From assembly GCA_030523195.1 (NCBI GenBank), contig JAUNJC010000006.1:1-38130 (forward strand): a stretch of 38,130 nt of DNA, in the 5' to 3' direction. Positions within the stretch are counted from its first letter, which is position 1; the number at the start of each line of letters is the position of its first letter. The DNA comes from Oscillospiraceae bacterium (GTDB lineage: Bacteria > Bacillota > Clostridia > Oscillospirales > Ruminococcaceae). A program made the position numbers and the translations under genes. Shown here piece after piece: positions 1 to 7,731 of the stretch. The notes under the pieces are model-generated. The model was not told the origin of the DNA, made no database searches, and worked only from the letters and a program-made list of their open reading frames with translations.

Positions 1-1254
1 GCCACTTACTGTTGTAGTCGTATCACTTGTAGTGGTGGTTTCACCACTTACTGTTGTGGTTGTAGTTGTAGTAGTTTCCTCTTTTTCCTTATCCGTGATG
101 GTACGTACTACATTAAAGTAAGCACTTGCTTCATTCAAAGTACCCTTCATGGTAACTGTCTTGTAAGAAGAAACATATTCTCTATCTGGATTTGCTGCTT
201 CATAAGCAACCTTTACTTCTGCTGCTTCTGCATCCGGAACCTGGAAGGTTACAGTATAAACGCTGTCTGCTGCATCAAATGTGAAATTAGAAGCTTCATT
301 CAATGTTGCCATCACATCATCCATCGTTACATCAAATGTAACCTCTGCACCTGTGCTGGAAGCAATGCTGTTTACTTCTTCTACAATCTGATCCAACAGA
401 TTGCTGTACTCTGCCAGTTCTGCTACGCTGCCCGGTACTTCAAACCGTGTCGTACGCTCATTGAACTCTGCCTTTGCCCATGCTGCAAAGCTGTCTGCAT
501 CTGCGAAAGTATTGCTGTAAACCTTATTGAATGCCTTATTTGCATAATCATAAGCTTTATCCAGCTTATTCTGATAGGTCTGCAAAGCATCTGTCAGATC
601 TGCATAAACATTATACATTGCCATCTTAGTAGACAACTCTACTTTCAGATCCTGTACAATGCTTGCAATGTAAGCCTTTGCTGTTGATGGAGTAACTGTA
701 TTGCCATCTTCGTCAACGAAATTACCGCCGCCAACAAATGTCTTAGAATCAGAAACGCCATAGCCGTTTACTACTGCGGTATAGGTTCCTTTCTTTTCCA
801 GCATGCTGAAATCAATCTTATCAATCAAAGAAGCAGCACCCTGCTTGGTCAACTCATCCTTGATTGTTTGAATGATATTGCTCTGCATGTAGCTAGTAGC
901 GTCTACCTGACCTGTTACATAAATCACGCTGTCCTTTACCTGAACAACCGGATCTCCTACCAGACAAGCCTTCAGCTTTTCTACATATTCTGCATTCTTA
1001 CCAGAAAAATCTGCAGCATCCAGAATAGATGCAATATCCAGCGTTTGATTAACGCCTTCCATCTGAATCAGTGCACTTTCTGCCTTGGTACCCCACTCAG
1101 ATTCTGTTTTATCTGGTGCAATATAAAGCATGGAATCTACGCTGAATACTTCTGGCTCTGCAACTTCTGCATATGTAACGACTGACAAGCCCTGTGTCAG
1201 AGCAATTGGCAGTGCCGCAGCAATTGCAACTACTTTGTTAAAAGTCTTCTTCAT
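1..1254 (-). CDS. Secreted protein with Thr-rich linker, 3' end beyond window
   Basis: The minus frame is open for 418 codons from the ATG at 1252-1254 to the window edge, so the C-terminus is missing. Residues 1-30 form a signal peptide (MKKTFNKVV, a hydrophobic Ala/Leu core, then VTYAE). The middle, about residues 30-385, is acidic and soluble-looking with no membrane segment or catalytic motif that I recognise. The visible end is a Thr/Ser-rich stretch (TTTTTTTVSGETTTT), the kind of linker that joins modules to dockerins or wall anchors in ruminococcal secreted proteins. Codons are strongly skewed to GCA, AAG and GTA, which suggests high expression. A GGGAAAGG sequence lies 4-11 bases upstream, and a consensus promoter about 225 bases upstream implies a long leader. 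That it carries a dockerin or anchor beyond the window is inference; its function is unknown. Confidence 0.8.
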   Translation of the reverse strand, partial: MKKTFNKVVAIAAALPIALTQGLSVVTYAEVAEPEVFSVDSMLYIAPDKTESEWGTKAESALIQMEGVNQTLDIASILDAADFSGKNAEYVEKLKACLVGDPVVQVKDSVIYVTGQVDATSYMQSNIIQTIKDELTKQGAASLIDKIDFSMLEKKGTYTAVVNGYGVSDSKTFVGGGNFVDEDGNTVTPSTAKAYIASIVQDLKVELSTKMAMYNVYADLTDALQTYQNKLDKAYDYANKAFNKVYSNTFADADSFAAWAKAEFNERTTRFEVPGSVAELAEYSNLLDQIVEEVNSIASSTGAEVTFDVTMDDVMATLNEASNFTFDAADSVYTVTFQVPDAEAAEVKVAYEAANPDREYVSSYKTVTMKGTLNEASAYFNVVRTITDKEKEETTTTTTTTVSGETTTTSDTTTTVSG

Positions 1255-1478
1255 TGTGCCTTTCCCTCTCTTCTTTCAATTTTTCGTACGATCAAGCATG
1301 ACGCACAGACGTGATTGCATTTGTGCAGTCTCATTTCCCCTCACTATAACTGCCCTGTTCTTATTTCCATGTAACCGGATTCGCAGAACGAGATACCGGA
1401 TGTTCCATGAATGCCTGAAAGCACTTGCCATCGTTATAGCATGGGTGCATAAACTGCTATAAACGATTTACATAATGT

Positions 1479-1507
1479 ATTTTAACACATTCTTTCCGGC
1501 TTGTCAA
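1479..1507 (-). promoter_or_regulatory. Sigma-A promoter for the exported protein gene
   Basis: On the minus strand TTGACA (1502-1507) and TAAAAT (1479-1484) are separated by 17 bases. Transcription would start near 1472, leaving a leader of roughly 215 bases before the ATG at 1254. Confidence 0.7.
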
Positions 1508-1679
1508 GCCCATAACTTCATTTTTTTTAAAATTATTACATGGAAATTTCAGCCGAATTTGTATGCTTTTCACAATTTTAATCCCTTTTCAATCGTTTTC
1601 AACCATCCTTCAACCAAACTTTTATGTATAATTGGTGAAAGAACAGGATGCTGGCTTCGTTTTTTCATCAACTACTATA

Positions 1680-1732
1680 AAAAGCGATAAAAGCACAAAC
1701 AGCCCGCAAAAAATATGCAGACTGTTTGTGCT
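1680..1732 (-). terminator. Terminator downstream of htrA
   Basis: An 11-bp perfect stem (AGCACAAACAG at 1692-1702 pairs with 1722-1732) is followed on the minus strand by TTTTATCGCTTTTT. It lies 100 bases after the htrA stop codon. Confidence 0.65.
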
Positions 1733-1754
1733 GGAAAAATAATAAGGAGAATGT

Positions 1755-1823
1755 ATGAAGAAAGCAAATTTTTATTCCGACCAACTGTCCCAAACTGACA
1801 GTGGTGGGAATGGTCACATATAA
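1755..1823 (+). CDS. Possible 22-residue peptide
   Basis: A short plus-strand frame (MKKANFYSDQ ... NGHI) has a clear AAGGAG site at 1744-1749, five bases before the ATG. A TATAAT box lies at 1624-1629 without a good -35. It is convergent with htrA and sits just after the htrA terminator hairpin. The peptide is hydrophilic, without a signal sequence. A good ribosome site on so short a frame can be chance, so this is only a candidate. Confidence 0.22.
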   Translation: MKKANFYSDQLSQTDSGGNGHI

Positions 1824-1832
1824 TCAAAGAAG

Positions 1833-3557
1833 TTAAGACTGCTGATTCTTTGTGACTTCTTTCAATACTACGTTTACCTTCTGCTCCTGTCCATTCCGGA
1901 CAATGGTCAGCGTGACGGTATCGCCAGCATTAAATTCATTTTTATAGTTATTCAGCTCTTCTGTTGTCTGAATGGTGTGTTCATTGATGGCTGTGATGAT
2001 ATCACCAACCTGTAAACCGGCTTCATCTGCCGCACCGCCCTCGGTGATACTAATAATATATGCACCAACCGGCAAATTGTAAGCTTGTGAAACTGCTTCT
2101 GAAACATCCTGACAACTGATTCCCAATTGCGGTCTGCCGGTTACATAGCCATAGTTAATCAAATCATCTACGATTTCCCGTGCCTCTGCCATCGGAATAG
2201 CAAATCCAATTCCTTCAATGGTTGCACCGCTGGAAGAAACACTGGAAGACATTTTTGCGGAATTAATGCCAATGACCTGCCCAGAACTATTAATCAGCGG
2301 ACCACCAGAGTTCCCGTTGTTGATTGCCGTATCAGTCTGAATCAATGTCATGGTCTTATCATTAATAGTAACTTTTCGATTCAGTGCGGAAATAATGCCG
2401 CAAGTAACGGTATTTTGCAATTCCAGTCCCAATGGATTTCCAATTGCTACAACCGTATCTCCCACTTGACAGCCATCACTGTCTCCAAACTCTGCCGCAA
2501 CCAAACCGGTCTGTTCTACTTTTAATACAGCAAGGTCTGTTTCAATATCATAAGCAACTACCTTTGCATCATAGGTTGTTTCCTCATCGGACATTCGAAC
2601 TTCCACAGCTGTGGCTTCTCCACAGCCATACTCGGAATCATAGATGACATGGGCATTGGTGACAATATAGCCGTCTTCCCGCATAATAATTCCTGTGCCC
2701 ACACCAGTCATTGCCTGTGTGCCGCTTCCACCATTTCCAAACATTCCAAATCCGTAATTATAATTATAGTTGTTTGCCATCTGGAATGTTGCCTGCACAC
2801 CCACAACAGAAGGTGTTACCTTTTTCACAATATCTCGAATGGACATCGCATCTGTGCCGGCTGATAATTCAATCCAGCTTTGTGCTGCACTATCGCTCAA
2901 TCCCAATGTACTGTCCACATTCTCTTCTGCCTGCTGTGTCTCTGTCGTTGCCTGCTTTGTCACTTCGGAAGAAGTGCTGCTGTTATCCGCCGGCACCAAC
3001 TTCTTAGAATTTTGTACCGCATTGAAAATACCAATCGAACCAGCTGAAACAATTGCCATTGCTGCAACAAATGCCACTGCCTTCATCCAAAAATGACCTT
3101 TTTTCTTCGGTGGCTTACCACTGCCGGAAACTTGTGCCGGTGCATTGGGATTCGAATAATAGTTCACATAGCTATAACCCTGCTGTGTGGACTTATTGTC
3201 AGCAGTGTTCGCCGTATTACTGGTCTGTGTGGTATAGCTTGTCGCACTGTTACTCGAATAACTATTTGAAACCGGAGATTTCGGATAACCATAACTGCCA
3301 GCAGAAGTACCTGTTCCATAACTGGAGGGAATGCTGCCGTTTGAAGTTCCATAGCTGTTTGTGTTTGCGGCATGATAACCAGTTGTGCTGCCAGTGTTCG
3401 CTGCACTATTATAATTGCCGGTTGTATTTGGCACACTGCTGTCTGCGGATGTACCTGCATGAGGAACAGCCTGTTCCGGCTGTTTGCTTTCTGATGCCGA
3501 TGTGTTTGTAGTATCTGTCATATCGTGCTTCATTCTATCTTGTTCCTGTTCATACAT
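1833..3557 (-). CDS. htrA: Membrane-anchored HtrA/DegP-type serine protease with PDZ domain
   Basis: This 574-residue S1C protease handles misfolded or surface proteins outside the membrane. Residues 1-150 are a low-complexity Ser/Thr/Asn/Tyr/Gly region that should lie in the cytoplasm. A Lys-rich stop and one membrane helix follow at about 157-179. The trypsin-like domain shows the triad His303 (TNAHVIYD), Asp341 (ETDLAVLKV) and Ser417 (NNGNSGGPL). One PDZ domain occupies about 470-565. I start at the second ATG (3557) because AGAAAGGATG overlaps the first ATG (3566) but is well spaced for the second. The long disordered N-terminus is unusual for the family and resembles that of the protein at 15675-18029. 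Confidence 0.93.
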   Translation of the reverse strand: MYEQEQDRMKHDMTDTTNTSASESKQPEQAVPHAGTSADSSVPNTTGNYNSAANTGSTTGYHAANTNSYGTSNGSIPSSYGTGTSAGSYGYPKSPVSNSYSSNSATSYTTQTSNTANTADNKSTQQGYSYVNYYSNPNAPAQVSGSGKPPKKKGHFWMKAVAFVAAMAIVSAGSIGIFNAVQNSKKLVPADNSSTSSEVTKQATTETQQAEENVDSTLGLSDSAAQSWIELSAGTDAMSIRDIVKKVTPSVVGVQATFQMANNYNYNYGFGMFGNGGSGTQAMTGVGTGIIMREDGYIVTNAHVIYDSEYGCGEATAVEVRMSDEETTYDAKVVAYDIETDLAVLKVEQTGLVAAEFGDSDGCQVGDTVVAIGNPLGLELQNTVTCGIISALNRKVTINDKTMTLIQTDTAINNGNSGGPLINSSGQVIGINSAKMSSSVSSSGATIEGIGFAIPMAEAREIVDDLINYGYVTGRPQLGISCQDVSEAVSQAYNLPVGAYIISITEGGAADEAGLQVGDIITAINEHTIQTTEELNNYKNEFNAGDTVTLTIVRNGQEQKVNVVLKEVTKNQQS

Positions 3558-3740
3558 AAGAATCATCCTTTCTATTGAAAACCGCTGCCCTCTGCATTGG
3601 TTCTGTCTGTTCTGTTCTCTATGTTTATTATTATACGCTGTATTGTGATAACTTTATGATAACAACCGGAAAACATCGTTAAACACATATGGATTCTCAT
3701 TTTCACAATCGAACATTACCCAAAACATGCAGTTTGCTCA

Positions 3741-3784
3741 GAAAAAATGTCCCTTACAGAACCTACTCATGTACTGCAAGGGAC
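3741..3784 (-). terminator. Terminator of the SGNH hydrolase gene
   Basis: The stem GTCCCTTGCAG / CTGTAAGGGAC (3749-3784, one mismatch) is followed on the minus strand by ATTTTTTC. It starts 28 bases after the stop codon. Confidence 0.8.
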
Positions 3785-3811
3785 AAACCCATAAAATCTC
3801 TTCCTATCATC

Positions 3812-4930
3812 TCAATCAAAAGACGCATCCAAACCTGCTGACTGCCGTGCATAATAGCTCAAAATGCGAACCGCATCTTCCACACTAATTGTACCGTCAC
3901 CATCGACATCCGCAGCCGTTTTCTGTGCCGGTGTCAGTTGTCCGCCCAGTGCAGCGGAGACCCGTGCATATTCTGTCAACGTTGCAACCGCATCTTCCAC
4001 TGCAATCTTTCCGTCTCCATCTACATCGCCCCTTGCATGGACTGACTCTGTTACCGCCGGCAAATACCCACTTGCCAACAGTACCTCCGCAATAATCGCA
4101 TGTCCTTCTGCATTTGGATGCACGTCTGCATTAGAAATATTGGTACAACTCCAAGCATGCCCTTTCAATGCAGCATAAATATCGGCGGCATAAATACTGC
4201 CTGTCTCTGCCTGTTTCCGAATATTTTGGTTTAAACCGACCGGCACCAATGTATTACCATTCAGGCTTCCCTCCAAAAACTGATATACCAAACCGCTGGA
4301 AAACAGATTCAGTGTACTGATTGCACTTTCGGATAAACCAGTTTCGTCTTCTTCAATGCTTGCTGGGTCATAAATCGTTTGAAAAGCAAGCTTTGCATTG
4401 CTGTTAGTACTTTGCAGCTGGAGAATGATATTATTGATATTTTCGTTGGCCGTTGCCACTGCCGGCGGAATATTTTTCATTAAATATCGCTGAAATGCCA
4501 ACTGATTTGCCTTTATTGCTGCTGCTAAATCGGTAATAGAGTTATAATCCCGAATGGAAATCACATCATTGTCCAGAATCGGCTGCAACACATCATTTGC
4601 ACCAATGGAAACCAAAATAACATCGGCACTTGCAACTGCTCCCTGTACCGTAGCATCTGTTTGCAGCAGCTGCAAAAGTCCGGCTGTTGTCATGCCGTCC
4701 TGTGCCAGATTGGTCACCTTCTGATTCATAGACTGCTCCAACAAGGACACATAAGACTTTGAAGCATCTGCTAATCCATATCCGGTACTAATGCTGTCAC
4801 CCAGCACCAAAACTTGATAGGGGGCAATCGTTTCACCGTCAGCCGCTGCGGGAACTGCCGGCAGCGTCATGGCAGCAATGGTCAACGCTGCGGCAGCAGC
4901 AATTGCCCTGCCTGTCTTTCTATTTTTCAT
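3812..4930 (-). CDS. Secreted SGNH/GDSL hydrolase with C-terminal dockerin
   Basis: This is a 372-residue exported esterase-type enzyme. Residues 1-30 form a signal peptide ending in PAAA. The SGNH blocks are visible: GDSIS with the nucleophile Ser46, GAND with Asn112, and DVH with Asp269 and His271. Residues 301-372 are a two-repeat dockerin (GDVDGDGKIAVEDA and DVDGDGTISVEDA, each with the calcium loop), which would bind a cohesin on a scaffoldin or cell-surface protein. SGNH enzymes with dockerins often remove acetyl or other acyl groups from plant polysaccharides, but the substrate is not readable here. The start follows AGAAAGGATG by 7 bases. It is transcribed alone from a perfect promoter. 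Confidence 0.92.
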   Translation of the reverse strand: MKNRKTGRAIAAAAALTIAAMTLPAVPAAADGETIAPYQVLVLGDSISTGYGLADASKSYVSLLEQSMNQKVTNLAQDGMTTAGLLQLLQTDATVQGAVASADVILVSIGANDVLQPILDNDVISIRDYNSITDLAAAIKANQLAFQRYLMKNIPPAVATANENINNIILQLQSTNSNAKLAFQTIYDPASIEEDETGLSESAISTLNLFSSGLVYQFLEGSLNGNTLVPVGLNQNIRKQAETGSIYAADIYAALKGHAWSCTNISNADVHPNAEGHAIIAEVLLASGYLPAVTESVHARGDVDGDGKIAVEDAVATLTEYARVSAALGGQLTPAQKTAADVDGDGTISVEDAVRILSYYARQSAGLDASFD

Positions 4931-4980
4931 AAAATTTCATCCTTTCTAATATATCGCTTTATTTTCCCGTTTGTGATTGC

Positions 4981-5009
4981 ATTATAGCATACCATCCACA
5001 ATCTGTCAA
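4981..5009 (-). promoter_or_regulatory. Consensus promoter of the SGNH-dockerin gene
   Basis: TTGACA (5004-5009), a 17-base spacer and TATAAT (4981-4986) on the minus strand, 51 bases before the start codon, match the sigma-A consensus exactly. Confidence 0.85.
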
Positions 5010-5048
5010 GTGGAAAATGACGGCTGAGAAAAGGCTGACAAATGACAA

Positions 5049-5084
5049 AATGACGCAGTCGATATTGCTACCGACTGCGTCATT
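5049..5084 (-). terminator. 13-bp perfect hairpin, probable terminator
   Basis: AATGACGCAGTCG (5049-5061) pairs with 5072-5084 around a 10-base loop. On the minus strand TTTTG follows, so it could stop read-through from the FkbM gene just before the next promoter. The U-tract is weak. Confidence 0.45.
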
Positions 5085-5315
5085 CCAACAATGAGAAAAA
5101 GAAAAATTGAAGTATTCGTTTTTTACATCCGTTTTACTGGTATGTGCTTATTATAGCAAACGCCACGCAAAATGTCAACTGTTTTTCCACAGAAAAAAAT
5201 ATTTTCGTGCTATTTATACAAATGTAAAGTTCGATTTTTGTCCATTTTTCTAAAAATTCCATTGCAAACTGCACAGAAGTCAAACCAATCACCGAATCTG
5301 TAGAACAGACAATAC

Positions 5316-5355
5316 AAGAATCGGTATCTGCACTGTCCTGCAAATACCGATTCTT
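5316..5355 (-). terminator. 12-bp perfect hairpin after the FkbM gene
   Basis: AAGAATCGGTAT (5344-5355 read on minus) pairs perfectly with 5316-5327 and lies 20 bases after the stop codon. The following bases (GTATTGT) are only partly U-rich. Together with the hairpin at 5049-5084 it is the only content I see in the gene-free stretch 4931-5374 besides the downstream promoter. Confidence 0.5.
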
Positions 5356-5374
5356 GCTATTCAAAACCAACCGT

Positions 5375-6445
5375 TTATTTTTGTTTCGGCACAGCATACA
5401 GATTCGTTTCCCATGCAGGAATATATAATTGATGCCGAATATAAATATCATAATTAGGATTGAGCTTTTGAATCAAAAGCGGCAGCGAAAACATATCTTC
5501 ATTGCGATGATAGAGAGAGACCATCAGCTTTGGGGTATAGTGAGCGATGGTCTGTGCAGCACCCCAAAGTGCTTCCCGTTCACAGCCCTCTACATCCATT
5601 TTAATTAATGTAGCGGATCTTCCCTCTAACACACTGTCTACCGTTCTGGCAGCAATGGTCTGCCCTGCTGCTGTCACCGCAGACTGTCTGCCTGCCTTAG
5701 TTGCAAACGGTACTTCCGTATCGGTACACCAGGCTGCTGCATGAAATGGATACACATTCTGCATTCCATCCACACTCTTGAGCAGCTTTTTAAAATTTTT
5801 CCGATCCGGTTCCATTGCATAAATCCGAATATATTTTCCCCTTGTGAATTGCAGAACTTCCCGAATGGTGTCCCCATTGTAAGCCCCCAAATCCACATAG
5901 ATTTCATTTAAGGTAAGATGCATCAACTTTCGATAAATATCTGATTTGGGTGTAGTCACATCCATTAAGTAATGAATTTCTCCGCTGATTTTAAAATTCA
6001 AAATGCTGGCATAAACATGCCGGGAATAATCATCCGCCAGCAGATGATAAACGGTTTCAATCTCCTCTGCATGTTCCAGACAGTAATCATATGTAAACAA
6101 ACCGCCGCCCACAACTGGTACATCCGGTACGAGCAAGGTGTGTCGTTTACTGATATCTACAATTTTGTCCACCAGAGACTGATAGCCGGCTGCAAACGCC
6201 AGCACAATCACAAAATCATCCACTTGTTCTTCAATTTCGGATAATTTCCGTACTTTGTGGCCTGCAAAAGAATGGCCTCTTACAAAATCATCGCTTGCAA
6301 AGATACCGGCAAACGGTATCCCTTTTTCCTGAAAAACCCGCATGATTTTCTCTGCACCGTCACCCATTCCGTAAATAAAAATCGGACGAGTTTCCGCTTT
6401 CAGCTTTTCCCATGCTGTCAGCTTTTCTGTAATAAATGAAAGCAT
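5375..6445 (-). CDS. FkbM-family methyltransferase with N-terminal nucleotide-binding-like domain
   Basis: This is a 356-residue protein. Residues 20-105 have a Rossmann-like beginning (PIFIYGMGDGAEKI) of the kind found in sugar-modifying enzymes. Residues about 180-350 are an FkbM methyltransferase domain: EIYVDLGAYNGDT is the S-adenosylmethionine motif, then YAMEPDRKNF and IKMDVEGCE. FkbM enzymes O-methylate sugars or small molecules; the substrate is unknown, although a cell-surface glycan is plausible given the glycan operon at 18-25 kb. The start at 6445 follows AAAGGAG by 10 bases; the frame runs further upstream but those residues are not protein-like. It follows the PH-domain gene by 132 bases and may share its promoter. 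Confidence 0.85.
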   Translation of the reverse strand: MLSFITEKLTAWEKLKAETRPIFIYGMGDGAEKIMRVFQEKGIPFAGIFASDDFVRGHSFAGHKVRKLSEIEEQVDDFVIVLAFAAGYQSLVDKIVDISKRHTLLVPDVPVVGGGLFTYDYCLEHAEEIETVYHLLADDYSRHVYASILNFKISGEIHYLMDVTTPKSDIYRKLMHLTLNEIYVDLGAYNGDTIREVLQFTRGKYIRIYAMEPDRKNFKKLLKSVDGMQNVYPFHAAAWCTDTEVPFATKAGRQSAVTAAGQTIAARTVDSVLEGRSATLIKMDVEGCEREALWGAAQTIAHYTPKLMVSLYHRNEDMFSLPLLIQKLNPNYDIYIRHQLYIPAWETNLYAVPKQK

Positions 6446-6577
6446 GTTCAGGATCTCCTTTATCTCTCTATTCGCCCCTGCTGCCGACTGTCTACCAGCA
6501 AAAGCATCTTGCCTCGCTGCTATGCTGTCGCTGCAACAGAAACGCCCCTGCTTCTCCGGCAAATGTACGTTCCTGCA

Positions 6578-7000
6578 TCACAGCAAGTCGTCATCATCGT
6601 CCTCCGGTGCGTCATAACCGCCGTTTACAAAGGCTGCACCAATCATATCTCTGCCAGCAATCCGCAATCGTTCTTGCTGTTCCCGCACGCACGCACCGAT
6701 TAGTTTGGAAACGGTCTGCGGATGCCGGATAGAAACCAGATGTTTTTCTGGTGTATCTTCATCTCGGCTGAGAATGACAACCGTCCCGCAGCCGAAAATC
6801 CGCTGTGACAGCGGCTGCTGAATCCGTTTGTCAATGATACGATACAATTCAATTTCATCCTCTTGAACGGAGAGGAAACCGGTTCTTGTAATCAACTGAT
6901 GATCTGTCAAATAATAGCGTGTAAAAGAAAGCGGCAATCCAAAGAGTGTACGTTTCTTGTCTGTCCAAAGAATATTCCCTCGATCACTATGACGTGCCAT
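6578..7000 (-). CDS. PH-domain (YdbT/YdbS-like) small protein
   Basis: This 140-residue protein has the look of a bacterial pleckstrin-homology domain: a beta-rich core (FGLPLSFTRYYLTDHQLITRTGFLSVQEDEIELYRIIDKRI, shown here only as its start FGLPLSFTRYYLTDHQL) with the YYLTDHQLITRTG pattern and the RIIDKR segment typical of the family. The tail is very acidic (DDDDDLL) and there is no membrane helix. The start at 7000 has AGGAGG nine bases upstream; the frame extends 16 codons further but without a site. Function unknown; such domains usually act in membrane-associated complexes. Confidence 0.7.
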   Translation of the reverse strand: MARHSDRGNILWTDKKRTLFGLPLSFTRYYLTDHQLITRTGFLSVQEDEIELYRIIDKRIQQPLSQRIFGCGTVVILSRDEDTPEKHLVSIRHPQTVSKLIGACVREQQERLRIAGRDMIGAAFVNGGYDAPEDDDDDLL

Positions 7001-7024
7001 GATGGTTTTCCTCCTTTTCTGTTC

Positions 7025-7039
7025 ACCGGCAAAGCCGGT
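7025..7039 (-). promoter_or_regulatory. Small hairpin in the leader of the PH-domain gene
   Basis: ACCGGC-AAA-GCCGGT is a 6-bp perfect stem with a three-base loop, placed between the promoter and the ribosome binding site. It may influence leader stability; no function is shown. Confidence 0.3.
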
Positions 7040-7081
7040 ACATTCCATATTCGGGTAAACTGCACTGGTACATGTATTTTT

Positions 7082-7111
7082 ATTTTACCACATTTTCCGA
7101 TGGGTTGTCAA
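7082..7111 (-). promoter_or_regulatory. Promoter of the PH-domain gene
   Basis: TTGACA (7106-7111) and TAAAAT (7082-7087) are 18 bases apart on the minus strand, about 80 bases before the start codon. Confidence 0.7.
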
Positions 7112-7372
7112 TTCCATTTGAAAAAAAGCCGGCAAACGGAACATTTTGCACAAATTTCATCTGCTTCTATTGGCAAAATCGTCGATAAAGCACATTGTTT
7201 CTTTCTGCTTTTTACATTTTACAGCATAGTATATCTAAATCAAATAAAATTAAAAATTATACTTTTTTCTCCTGCATTTCTTTTCTTTCCTTTTCGATTT
7301 TCAGTCTGCACGTTCCTTTTTTCTGTATGTTCCAGTGTTTCAAAAAAGAATCTGAAAAGTTTTGGAAATCTC

Positions 7373-7401
7373 TTGACATTTTCCTGCAAACAGTGTAAAA
7401 T
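7373..7401 (+). promoter_or_regulatory. Promoter in the rny upstream region
   Basis: TTGACA (7373-7378), a 17-base spacer and TAAAAT (7396-7401). It lies 330 bases before rny and is followed within 60 bases by a terminator-like hairpin, so it may make a short RNA or a long attenuated rny leader. Confidence 0.7.
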
Positions 7402-7430
7402 AAAAGAGCTGTATATTACAATTCCGGTTG

Positions 7431-7462
7431 CGGTTGCTGCCAACAACAGCTTCCGTTTTTTT
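7431..7462 (+). terminator. Terminator-like hairpin in the rny leader
   Basis: CGGTTGCTG (7431-7439) pairs with CAGCTTCCG (7447-7455) apart from a UU/UU internal loop, and is followed directly by seven T. Further hairpins lie downstream: a 7-bp TGTGCAG/CTGCACA stem near 7474-7508, and AATCC/GGATT near 7539-7553. TTGTAAAATA recurs near 7608 and 7687. Confidence 0.55.
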
Positions 7463-7731
7463 GATAGGAATGCGGCTGTGCAGCTGATGAATAGGAAGGT
7501 TCTGCACAAGCAGGCAGGCTTTTTACTTTTACACAAATCCACTTCGGATTGGTTCTCAATATAATTTCACCGCATGCAAAATATTGTAAAGCGGTCTTTG
7601 GTAACTTGTAAAATAGGATATTGCACTGTATGCGTCAGATCCGTCAAGTTCGGATTTTTCTGTACACCGCCCGACTAAAAACTGGTTGTAAAATAAGATA
7701 CAAAATCTGATCAAAGGAGGGCGTGCAAAAA

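Larger units (their letters stand above)
1255..1832. other. Intergenic region between the exported protein gene and htrA
   Basis: This stretch holds the leader and promoter of the left gene, the htrA terminator and the possible 22-residue frame. Longer plus-strand frames here have no ribosome binding site and no recognisable content. Confidence 0.6.

Noticed and set aside
6863..7564. Plus-strand frame of 233 codons
   Set aside because: It crosses the PH-domain gene antisense and contains promoters on both strands; composition is not protein-like.
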